From Volvariella volvacea V23 (lineage: Eukaryota; Basidiomycota; Agaricomycetes; Agaricales; Pluteaceae), in NCBI GenBank assembly GCA_000349905.1, contig KB722766.1:197059-261058 (forward strand): DNA of 64,000 nucleotides, read 5' to 3'. Numbering within the stretch: the stretch's first letter is position 1; each line of letters opens with the position of its first letter. A program made the translations under genes and the position numbers. The notes below the pieces were generated by a model. The model saw only the letters and a list, made by a program, of their open reading frames with translations, was not told the origin of the DNA and made no database searches. Below are positions 34,910 to 45,564 of this stretch, in pieces.

Positions 34910-36244
34910 ATGGCTGAGTCCGTCACCGCTTTCCAGCTCCCTACCCCTCCGGTCATCGTCCACCTCCCAAAAGAACCTCAGGCTATAATACTTGACGTCT
35001 CAAGCGGCACTATTGTCGGTGGGACGTTCCTTGCGGCCCAGAACCAATCCAATCATCCCATCACCGTCCGTCTTCCGTGCATCCAGGGCAACAGATTTCA
35101 GCTGACTGACGCCCTACTATACGGTCTCCTCATCCTATATGACTGCGAGACCAAAAAGCCCATTCCTCCTCCCGCGTCCTTGTTAAATAAGCCAATACCC
35201 GCCCTTGCCACCTATTTTACCCTCGCGCGCGGCACTCCTGCGGATCCCTTCAACTCCACGCTTGTTCCTGTTGAATGCGGATTCACTGAGAAGGCGTGGC
35301 GTAGCCATCTACGGCGCTTGCTTATCCCAGGCCGGAAGTACGAAGCACGGTGGGCTCGGCCCGACATTCTAATATGGATGCGGGACAGCGAGGATGATGA
35401 CTGGCTGCCGCTTTACGAGGACTTCAGTGCCAAAGGCCCTAATGATGAGGTCTGGCAGGAGGCCCGCCAAGTTGAGTCAACACTCGAGCGGCTCAATGAT
35501 GAAAAAGCCTCCGAAGAAGAAGAGCAGAGAGCGATGGAGGGCGCGAATGCAAAGGCGTCAGTTGAATTCCATACTGTCCTCCTCACCCGCGATTTCAGCA
35601 ACTTCAACCTCCCTGCAACAACTCCCGAAGAGTTCTTAACGGTGCCCTGCGAAGGCCATATTGCTTTAGACGTCGAGAAGAGCGAAAGGCCGCGATTTTC
35701 GCTCCAAGTTGCCATGAGATCCTATGAACTTAGCGTCACCAAGCCACGAGTAAACGGCGAGTACGACATTCTCATTACCTTGACGAACCTTTCGGACGAA
35801 CCCATTACCATTTGGTTCCACCAAACGGCTCTACCCTACGGGACCCCATCGCTGACGGATGCCTTCTTGCTCCGGGAGAAGACGTCGCAGGAGAGCATTG
35901 TTATCAATGCACCGGAGCCCCCGAAGGGCGGTCTGTTACCTCTTCATCTTCCGGATGATGACGCAGGAAGGGAGTTTGTGGACTTTATTCCAGGAGTTCC
36001 CAAAACTATTATTCGGCCTTGGAGAATTGAGGATTTAGAGCAACTGACGTCGGAAACCAAAGGAGACGGTGTGTTTGAGTTGGAGGTCAAGACCGAGTGT
36101 TTATCTGATTTCACGATGTGGCAATATGGAACGAGGGGAGAGGCGAGGAGTTCTAATGGACTTACTGAGTATTGGCTGAACAGAGCCGAACTCGATATTG
36201 AGCTCATAGGTACTGGTATATGCGAGTTTAAGCTCGCCAAGTAG
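34910..36244 (+). CDS. Orphan intronless protein, 444 aa
   Basis: A single open frame of 444 codons starting MAESVTAFQLPTPPVIVHLP, the first ATG, preceded by a TATA-like TTTAAAAG. No family was recognised. The protein is soluble, with no signal peptide or membrane segment. Its two halves look beta-rich: about residues 1-170, including GRKYEARWARPDILIWMR, and about 225-444, including YDILITLTNLSDEPITIWFH, which has the flavour of an immunoglobulin- or C2-like sandwich. A Glu-rich helix (about 185-215) links them. It is striking that it has no intron in a region where almost every gene has several. That, and the codon-level integrity, suggest a real gene, perhaps fast-evolving or retroposed. 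Function unknown. Confidence 0.75.
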   Translation: MAESVTAFQLPTPPVIVHLPKEPQAIILDVSSGTIVGGTFLAAQNQSNHPITVRLPCIQGNRFQLTDALLYGLLILYDCETKKPIPPPASLLNKPIPALATYFTLARGTPADPFNSTLVPVECGFTEKAWRSHLRRLLIPGRKYEARWARPDILIWMRDSEDDDWLPLYEDFSAKGPNDEVWQEARQVESTLERLNDEKASEEEEQRAMEGANAKASVEFHTVLLTRDFSNFNLPATTPEEFLTVPCEGHIALDVEKSERPRFSLQVAMRSYELSVTKPRVNGEYDILITLTNLSDEPITIWFHQTALPYGTPSLTDAFLLREKTSQESIVINAPEPPKGGLLPLHLPDDDAGREFVDFIPGVPKTIIRPWRIEDLEQLTSETKGDGVFELEVKTECLSDFTMWQYGTRGEARSSNGLTEYWLNRAELDIELIGTGICEFKLAK

Positions 36245-36343
36245 CATCGGACAATGTGCAGTAGCTTTTTGGACACGTGTAGTATATATTCCCGGTATCA
36301 CTCTTTAGATTTTCAACCGCTCATACGATATTTTTGAATTCAC

Positions 36344-37028
36344 TCACCCGCTAATTGCGCCTATGGATAAACCCCTAAGCATAAGACGCCTACTGCCCTT
36401 GCCTGGCGGTTGTGGCGAAAATCGGCCTGCGTCAACAGTTTGATTGTTCGCATCGATCTTCGATTCCTTCTGCCAGTCACAGACACACGAACTCTCCCAA
36501 TTGTTGATTCTCCACGACCCCAGAATGATAATTGGATAACGAGCAAGCTTTTGTCGACAATCAGAAACCGGCTCAGTTGCAATGATACCAATACCAGGGA
36601 CCCACCAGCTCGCATTGAGGTTTTTGACCGCCTCACTACCTGCTATTGTTTTGAAGTCAGTTGAATAGGCGCAGAGGCGCCTTCCTGTTCGGTCGATCGT
36701 GAAAGGGATGATTCGGAAATCGCCGTCGCCGCCCCAAGCTGAGGGTCTTCCCGCTGGTAAGCATAGCCGTCAACTCACTTGAATGCCAAACAGAGAAAGC
36801 ACCAATATTGCCACAGAGGCCGCTTATATCTGTATTATCACTAGAAGTGAATATGGACGGGAAGTATCTGACGTTAAAATCCGGCCGGGCGAGGACGTCA
36901 GCTTGATGCTTGTGGTACGCTTTGTAAATAGCTGCTCTTCAGAAATTCTTTAGCGCTTTGATGTAGTAGATAACTACCTTGACCCCGAATTCAGACGTAC
37001 ACTCCTTGTCGTCCTCCACAGGCGACAG
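36344..37028 (-). pseudogene. Decayed gene of unrecognised family
   Basis: A protein-like reading runs along the minus strand for about 225 codons but is interrupted twice. It begins near 37,028 (KECTSEFGVKVVIYYIKALK), meets an in-frame TGA at 36,939-36,941 where CGA (Arg) would fit, and continues RAAIYKAYHKHQADVLARP and NVRYFPSIFTSSDNTDISG to FSVWHSSELTAML. There it changes frame near 36,760-36,785 and continues GGDGDFRIIPFTIDRTGRRL, AGSEAVKNLNASWWVPGIG and GSWRINNWESS to a stop at 36,344. A 25-nt GTGAGT...TACCAG segment at the frame change has splice-like ends but is too short for a usual intron. No start codon or upstream exon was found. The sequence has the composition of a folded protein, yet the family is not known to me. 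Confidence 0.5.
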
Positions 37029-39330
37029 CTAATTACTCCGAACACCCGCAATGCAGGCACGCCTCGACTACAACCCGCATCCACATTGGATTAAACCCGA
37101 AGTGCGTGTTACACGGCGTTAGATAAACCTGATCACAATACACCCACACATCACCTAGTAAATGGGGACATGCGGATTCTAAACGACCAGACTGCTGACC
37201 TACTTATGCCGGGGACTAGTGTTTGAGATCTTGTCCGCACGTTTTTGCTTGGTGTATGGGTCCCAGTGCCTATATTGAGCAGCGAGTATGGATCACGAGC
37301 GGCAAGCTTATAGTCCCCGCTTTGGAGCACTGAATGTGGAGAGGAAGAGGGCAGGGAGAGAGCCTCTTCAGGGGGACAAAAAGGAGCAGAGGGTCATAGT
37401 GGGTGGAAAAGAAATCAAAAGGCAGTACGTGGCGTTGTTCTTTTCTACCCCCGTGGTTTCCCCATTTCAACCAGATGGAATTTGTGTTGCTGTGGGTGCA
37501 TTGCCAGCCTTTGTGACTGCCGTCAGCAGGTTACAGGGGCGGATAGAATTAAGAAGAAGGCGATTGGTCTTTCCCCTCCCACATAAATATATTTACAAGC
37601 TTGAAGCATAGTTTTTCATCTCCGTATTTCTCCATCAGTGCTAATGATAGAGGCTGTGTGCTCACTTCCGGGACGCAGAAGATGGGAGAATGCCCCACAG
37701 TTGAAGATGGCCATTCAATTGCCAAGATTAATGACAAACTGATCCCATTTTTGCCGGTAGAGAGGAGTTGCTTCTGTTTCTGGAGTAACTACAATGCGGG
37801 ATGCCTTAATTATGGAGAAAGTACTGCAAAGAAGACTAAGGTCTCTCGACACAGCAGGCTGTTCTCGGTAATCAGTAAGTACCACTAGGGCGTAATTTTC
37901 CGATTGTTGTTGGACACACAATGTGATGCTCCGCTTGTCACCGTTGCCTGACTCGGGCCACCACCTTGTTCCCTTCCATCATGTCCCCAGCGGAGCCAGG
38001 GAATTCACGATTCTTTGCCTCCTTTCATGCAAACATCCCGTGCGTTAAATAAATTACGGTATACAGGTAGGTGTAGCAGGCAATTTACCTTAGTTATTAA
38101 GGCTTACATTATTGTAGGAATCCGTTTTCTAGTGGCTATCACCTTTCGACATTCTACTATCCCAATCACTAACTCTCCGACCCACGTCAGATACTCCTCG
38201 TGAGTCAGGAAATTCTATACGAAGATATAATATGTGACACCAGCTCCGAGTCTCCAGGCTCCTAGCCTCTCCTGTAGTTCCTACACTTTCCCCTCCCCGT
38301 CAGAGACCGGGTCTCTTCGTCGCAAACCACCAGACCATCCTACGACTTGAACACCTGGAAGGATTACCCTACGCCCTTCTCACTACCCTACCCTATGTCT
38401 CCCCTCACCGACCTCACCACCGAGTCTGGACAAGAAAAGGGTCCACTGCGAACAAAAAAATCAAGAAATTCGTGTAGCCTACATAACGGCACCTATCGGC
38501 CATCCCCCTTTTTGTTCCTGCAACTCGAAGCACAAATACCAGTAAACATCCAATTAGACTTGCCCTATTTTGGAGATTCATGTTCGTGCGTAGCACCAGA
38601 TTTGCGGCCCAGCGCCTTGACCAGGGAATTCTAATGTAGGCTCCGGATAGCTGAACTGGGAAAACGCATTACGGGGGAGGTGGCAAGAAATTGGGTATGT
38701 GGTCGGCCGCCTGATGAGTGGTTAACGGGCTGCTTCGCGCGGTCAAACTCATTGAGAGGCAAGGAAATGAGTGGGACTAACTCTCTCACCACACTAGCAC
38801 TTTATTTTCATGTACATATGTGGGAGATTTGAAGTGGCGAATCAGTATTCCAATCAAGCACCTTCCCGGTAAAAGTTCTAGATAACTAAGAGATTTTGTG
38901 ATTGAAGGCACACGAATAGGGACAAGAATAGCAAAGTATCAAGACGACAAGGAGCAGAAGAATTTACGGCCATTAATCAACCCCAATTTTATATATGTAC
39001 AAAAATACGAGGGAGGTAGCGTTCGCTAATAGCCCACCGGCATTGTGAGACAGTGAGCAACAAAACAAGCAAGAGAATGGAGGAGCAGTGTTCAGGCAGA
39101 GAAGGAGAATATGTAGCGAGGGAATGCGACCAGAGACTCCGCAGGGTAAAAGGGAAAAAAAGTATCAAAAAAGACCAAAAAAAGCATAAATCGGGATAAT
39201 TGTACACGAACAAATTTCAGTTTGAATCGTCAAAGATCAAAACGAGAAAAGCCTCCTAGCGTATATGTCCTATCAAAAAATGTCAGTAATGTAACCATGC
39301 GTTCAAGAGCATCCAGTCATGCATCGTGTA
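37029..39330. other. Intergenic, no confident gene
   Basis: About 2.3 kb. One plus-strand open frame of 107 codons (37,288-37,611) starts with a good ATG and is Arg/Lys-rich, but has no recognisable domain. The rest is short frames. The right end (about 39,000-39,330) is AT-rich and likely the 3' UTR of the SAP-domain gene. Confidence 0.35.
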
Positions 39331-42300
39331 TCACGCATCAACTTCCATATCCTCACTTCCCTCGTATTCATCCTCAGCACGAGCTCCAACAGCCCCATCC
39401 TTCACAGGACTCTGCCCGGGAGTCCCTGCGGCCGAAGCCAACCTACTACTCCTCCTAGCATAATACTCATTCTGCATCACCCTCTTCTTCGCACTCCTCA
39501 AAACATCCTCATCAACACCCTTATCGCTCTTGCCTTCGCCCGCTCCACTCCTAGCCCTAACACCCATCGAAGAGCGGACCTTCCCAACAGGGGTTTTAGC
39601 GGGGCTAGCCGCGACTTTCTTCACACCATTGGCGCTACCACTACTGCCAGCAACTCCAGCCTCACGCTGCGAAGCCAACTTGGCAACAACCTTTGGCTTT
39701 GAAATCCTTGAATTTCGCGCACCAAGGGCTTTCGCACGTTCTCCTGGTTGACCGTCCATCTGTGCGTCACCGTCGTCGTTCGTAGCAGCATCGTTGCCAT
39801 CTGCACCAGCTCCAGCCTTGGGCTCCTCCAGCGGCCGAGAGAATATCCCTCCTGGTCTCGACGATGTCGCTCCCGGCAACAAAGCCCCAGGTGACCTAGG
39901 GTCCTCCCCAGCTTTACCTCCGTTGCCAGCAGCGATAGTGGTAGTGATGGTTATACCCATAGACTTTGGCACGACCTTGGCTTTCAATCTCGGTAGCGAT
40001 GACCCCGTTTGCGACGCCATCGGTGGGCTGGTAGCCCGAGCTAAGGAGCTCGCTGTGGGCCTCATCAACCTCGACGTTGCACTTGCTTTAGAGATCGAAG
40101 GGATTCTGCTGGTGGTCACAGCGGTGGTGGTTGTAGCTGCAGCTGCAGCGGTACTCTCCACTTTCTTCTTGGCAACTCCGAGACTACTTGCCCCAGCAGC
40201 CGGTAGTTGAACTTTCTTCGCCGTGGGAATGGTGCTTCGCTGACCCAACGAGGGTACCATCGTGCTTCGAGTCGTCGCAGCCCTAACTCCAGCAGCAGCG
40301 GTAGTAGTCGGCGGCGAAAGTGCACGAGGAAGTGCAGACGCAGCAGATTTGGTTGGAATCGAAGTCAAGGACGAGGGTATCGGAGGGCGAGCACGCGCTG
40401 TCGATTTTATGGACGAAGTACTTGGGAGGCGGCTACCGACGCTCCTTGTAGTGCCAGTCCCGGACCTCGTAATTGGGGGCTTGGAGCTTCGAGGGAGAGT
40501 GGCGGCTTTCTTCCCGTTCTCTCGCCCCTCCGCCTGTGGAGGGTGCGAGGGATTGGCATCACCTTGTTCAGAATCTTGCACCGTGGCGTTTGCTTCCTCT
40601 GGTCTAGCTGGTGCTTCGGGTGCGGTTTCACCAGAGTGAGCCTCCATGTGCATGTCGCCACCAGTCTCAGCTTCGGCGCCAGTATCAGACGTTGAAGGGT
40701 CGTTTGTGGAAGAAGACACAGCGGGAGGATTGGGAGTGGCAGAACCCTGAGGTTCGCCCGAAGCCTTGCCCTTCCCTCGACTCAAAACGTTAGACACCAA
40801 AGTCTTGGCCGAAGACAAGAACGCGAATCTACCCTGCTTCGGTTTGGCTACCAACGAAAAACGTGAACACAGCGTATGTTAACCCACGGATTTTCAGACG
40901 CCAAAGAACAAAACTCACCACTAGCATCTGGAGGTTGTTTTTCACTGGCACTGGCACCAGCAGTCCGAGTGCCTCTCGCAGCAGCAAGGCTGCTCCTCCT
41001 TTTAGCCTTGTTGACCTCTAGCTTCTTCTTGATAGCCCCCCTTCTTCTCTCCTCCGGTTCTTCATCAACCTCGTTTGCATTCCCTTCCTCATTCTCAGTT
41101 GCATTCTCGTTATGACCCATAGTATTATCACTATCACCATGGCGATCCACTTCCTTCGTCTGCGCATCGATTCGGACGCGTTTACCACCCCTATTATCCC
41201 CTTCCTCATCCTCGTCATCATCTCCAAACGCGCCAGGTACGGTCCTCCTCGAAGCGCTGACAACTCTCGTTTTAGCTCTCGTCGTCATAGCCCCCTTGGA
41301 GCTTCCTTGAGCTTGCATTCGACTCTGAGTCTGGACTTTAGCCCCAGCACCAACCTGTGCCTTCTTGCTCTTCCCCCTCCCCTTCAAAGCAGCATCGTAA
41401 ACAGCATCCTCCTGCTCCACTACAGTCGACTTTCTCTTCTTCCCAACCTCAACACCACCTTTCTTCTCCTTCTCCTCTTCCCTCTCCTCATCATCAACAA
41501 CGACCCTCGCCCGCCGCTTATAAACGTCCAAAATGCTCTCCATCTTACTAAACTCCTCTTCATGCGCCTTTTCGAATCTATCCTTCCCATTGTCAATAGC
41601 GCTCCCAGGCAACCCCATCACCATCCTCTTCGCCTTCTCTTCCTGCGAAACAGGTACACCGGAACCGCTCGCCTCCACGCTGCCTAGCGCTGCTACTCCA
41701 CCCTGACCGGGCTTGACGCCCTGCAAGACGTTGACGTTCACAGGCGCGATGCCGTCCTTGGCCAGTCGGGCGTTCATCTCCGCCAACACGCTTGCAGCGA
41801 CGTCCTTGAACTCGTCGTTGGAGACTTTATGCTGAGGCAGTGGCGAGCCAAACACAAAAGGCTCGCGCGGGGATGGCTTAAGTCCAGAGCTGGGTTGAGA
41901 TTGGGATGGTAGTGGTGTTGATGCAGATGTAGGAGCCAGTGTGGATGTCGTTGTAGATGTAGGTGTAGAGGTAGAGGTAGATTTTGTTGGGGTATTCAAA
42001 GTTATAGATGTAGCCTGATTGGTAGTAGTGGCCGTAGCCGTAACGCGTTCATTCTCTTTATCATCTCCATCCGCCGCCAATGGAGCAGAAGTTGAGGCAC
42101 CATCGTTAGCTATGACAGACGGCCCAGCCACACCCGTCTTTGACGGTGTCGAAGCCAGAGTCGAAGCCGAAGCCAACGAGCTGACGCTCGCCCCAAACTT
42201 CGCGTTCCCAAACGTCTTTTTCAGCAACGACATCCCTGAGGACTTGGACGACTTGGACGACTTCGAAGGGCTCTTTTTTGATGGCGTATATGACCCGGGC

Positions 42301-43706
42301 AGCGCAACGTCGTCTGCCCCCACATCATTGTCGTCTTCATCAAGAGCAATGCCTCCGTAGGGGTCAACGTCCATGAGGCTATCCGTGTCTCCACTTCTTA
42401 TTGATGCTAGGTATGGCAGTTTCGCTTCGTACGGAGAGGGCAGCTCAGGATAGAGTCGCTCCTCAGTACTGGCTTTCTGCGCTTCGTTGTCTCCGCTACT
42501 GTTTCTCGTCTCTCCCCTCCTACTGCTCTTCACCACCGCAGCAATATCCTCACTCGCGTCAGGCATCGTCCCGGCCTTTATCAACCTCAGCGTAGTCGCA
42601 GACGTCGACGGATCCTCGCCACTCAGCCCTAATCCCAAACTCAATCTCGCGCCACTGGGTGCCGAAACGCCCGGTCTTAACGCGCTACCTGGTATGGGAT
42701 CAACCGCAGCTTCTGTCATCGCAGATTGGCGATCTAGACGCGGTGGGGTGAATGAAAGGTTGTCTGTCAGAGGTGGGTTTGTGGGCGGTGGGAGGGAGTG
42801 GTAGGGGACGGCCGTTTGAGTAAGGTCGTCGGGTTTTTGTGTCTGTGTTTGAGCTGGTGCTGCTACTGTTGCGCTACTTCCGCTGCTTTTGGGGTTGGGG
42901 GTAGAGAACGTGAAGAGGGTGCGTTTGGACGAGGCGAGGGATGAGCTTGGTGTTGCGGGCGCGTTGGAGGAGCTGTTGTTGGCGCGTTTGAGGCCTAGTG
43001 AGGTGGCAAATGCTTTGATGGACGAGCCGACCGAGTTGACTGCGGGTTCACGTTCAAGTTACAGAGGTAGAGACGGGTTGGTCGATAGCAGCAGGGTTGT
43101 ACACGCGTTATAGGACGCGACGAACGTAAGGGAACGTCACGGTGGATGAATGGGAAAGAAACGCGTCGTGATCATCAGCCATCAAATTGAATGTCACGAG
43201 ATGGACCGGGGAGGAAGGGAACATTAATAAAGCATACCTTTAGTCGAGGTCGATCCATTACCAAATTCACGGTCTTCATCCAGAGCCTCCATGATCGTCC
43301 ACTGTTCGCTGAGACGCCCAGAGGACGACGTGGAGAAACTTGCTCCTTCAATGTCGGCATTGCCTTCTTCGTTCCCAGCGCCGTTCTGCTCTGTGCTCTC
43401 AGCCGGCGCGTGGATGCCGCTCTCATCCGCGTCAACATCCATAAACGATCCCGGCATGCTCTCCACGCCAAAGTCGCTGTCTTTCATGCTCTCGTCGTCG
43501 GGCTTCTCGCTCCTAGCGGCAATACTCAGAGGCGCATCCTTCGGCAAGTTCTGAGCGTGCTGTTTGAGCCTATGTATCAGCTCCGGGGTTTTTCCAGAGG
43601 CCTTGATGGAGTGGATCTTGCAGAGCTTGACCAGCTGGTCGCGCTTGAGGGATTTGAGGGCGGGAGAGTTGAAGAGGATCTCGGTTGTGGTGATTGCGTT
43701 GGACAT
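39331..43706 (-). CDS. Large SAP-domain protein, mostly disordered
   Basis: Three exons (43706-43238, 43039-40919, 40847-39331) sum to 4,107 nt (1368 aa). The only clear fold is an N-terminal SAP motif (residues about 14-50: SPALKSLKRDQLVKLCKIHS, then GKTPELIHRLKQH), a small helix-turn-helix that binds DNA or chromatin-associated nucleic acid. Almost everything else is low-complexity Ser/Thr/Ala/Pro with acidic patches and basic clusters. A conserved-looking patch, FVFGSPLPQHKVSNDEFKDV followed by a helix ASVLAEMNARLAKDGI, sits mid-protein (about residues 560-610). Related basic motifs KRRSSLAAARGTR and RRSSRLASAAGTPG occur in the second and third exons. It is likely nuclear; many Ser-Pro and Thr-Pro sites suggest cell-cycle phosphorylation. 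No named orthologue is claimed. It is divergent from the Clp1-like gene. Confidence 0.85.
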
Positions 43707-45564
43707 TTTGGTTGGGTTCTGGTCTAGGTCAAGAACGCTGAGGGGAGATGACAAGTAGATTTCGAGCTGAGATATCGAGCTAGTACAACAAAGATGATAT
43801 GCCCGGTCTAGGATGGTGTCTAGGGCAAGTACATGGATGGAACAACCAGGAATTGGTTCGAGTGTCGGGGAGTAGCACAGACGCCAATTGAATTGACGTG
43901 CAGCAGGCAAGCTGTCATGTGATCGCGTGTATCTAAATTCGACGGACGCGACCCTTGTACAGCGATCCTCAAGCGTTTACACGACGCGAGCAGCTGAAGT
44001 ATCCGCGAGCATGCAACGGCGTCCAAGGCTCCTCGCCACAGACGCGCATCATGCACGATCGACACGGCAACTCCCATTGCCATTTCAGGACTCCGTAAAT
44101 TGCTATGCGCGAAGGACATCAACGTGGTTTACCCTCAACCAACGAGTGTCATGTACAGCGGCCAGCCAATTATCTCCCTCTCCGAACACAGGGGCAACGC
44201 ACTAGGAACTTGAATCATGCAGGTCGGCTGGCCTTTCCGGCACTTGGTTGGTGAGCCACTCCGCTCCAAGGAATGCAGCTCAACAGCGTTTCTCCTTCCA
44301 CCCACCATTCTGTCCGCGAATGATGTCACAGATATATCAAATCAGATGGTTACAGGACTCGGGCACCATCCTTGCGTACACCGACCAAACACCACAGTCT
44401 AGAACATCAAGTGATTCTCAAGGGAAATCGGTCCTCTTATCCGCGACTATGCTCACTGTCCCGAGTCTCACCTGTTCACGGAGCTTTGGGCCAAGTTGTG
44501 CAGCCCTCTGCCCTTGTGCCATCACCCAACCCAAACAGGACCTCGATGACGCCGAAGGTCGTGGCAGAAATACTATCCTAGAAGATTTCAAGTCGCACCT
44601 GGCAGATGTCAAGACTGATGGACACCATTGCCTGCCCCCGCAACCAGAAATGAACTCCTTCACTTTTGATGCGCGGTATTTTGATTTTGCTTCACTGGTC
44701 TTCCCATACGGCAGATAGGCACAGGTACCTCGCAAAGCTACAGAGAATTCTCGAAGGATGAGTTAATCGCTTCCCTCCGAAGTTGCAGAGCAGGTCCAGC
44801 TTTGGCAAATTTATCACGGCTCGTGGTATTTCCAAACCCAGCCGCAGGGCGCGTCGAACCCCCAGGATAGCAAGATAACAAAAAGGTGAAGAGATCTGTG
44901 CATTTTGCCAGTTTCAATTGCATTAACGCCTTGATCGCAGCATCAGGATAACGCGCCACGGCCCTTGTGCTGCGCCCCATAGCAGACGCCCACTATGGAA
45001 ATGTCCTCTGTACTTGTCCTCATGACCGACGTGCAGCTAGCGCACACGGAAGATTGCATGATGAGTATGGAAATGGGTGTCCCTGGAAAGGTAACGCCTG
45101 TTCCACGCCCCATGATGCTCAACAGCCCGCTGACCCGCTGACAGCCCGGACAATAAAAACATAGCCTTGACGCTTTGAATATTTTTTGTTGTTGCTGTCA
45201 CTGCAGACCAAACGTGAAAAACGAAACAATGCTCCATCAGTGAGCTCGAATCTGGCGGGAAATCTGCCCTTCTTATTGGGGCAACTTCCTGGCGGATTGG
45301 TTTACGTCAAGGCTCTAAAATTGCCCGATCGGGACGTGAAAATTGCCATACTGGGTAATTTTCAAGTGGATTGGTGTGGATTGGTTTTTGCTGTCCCCAG
45401 ACTAGGAATCCTGCCTGCTTATATTCGGGTGTTACGCTTTTTTATAAGCCACCGTTAGCTTCCTTGCGCCCGGCCAAACTACCACCCACACCACCATCTC
45501 CTGTCCCTTTAAAGTCTGCCTCATCCCTGTCCACCCCTTCCTCCAGCCATCCCACCCATCTGCC
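43707..45564. promoter_or_regulatory. Long divergent promoter, SAP gene / Clp1-like gene
   Basis: 1.86 kb between divergent start codons. It is unusually long for this gene-dense window, in line with a developmentally regulated gene on one side. Close to the Clp1-like start lie GGATTGG repeats (about 45,292 to 45,385) and TTTTTATAAG (about 45,438), a possible TATA element about 120 nt before the ATG. An open frame of 156 codons (44,248-44,718) has no domain and is not called. Confidence 0.45.

Noticed and set aside
43840..43880. B-box-like GGTTCGAGTGT suggesting a tRNA gene
   Set aside because: No matching A-box and no cloverleaf; it lies at the SAP gene promoter.
44248..44718. 156-codon open frame between the SAP and Clp1-like genes
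   Set aside because: No motif, matched by an equally long antisense frame, and no splice or start context.
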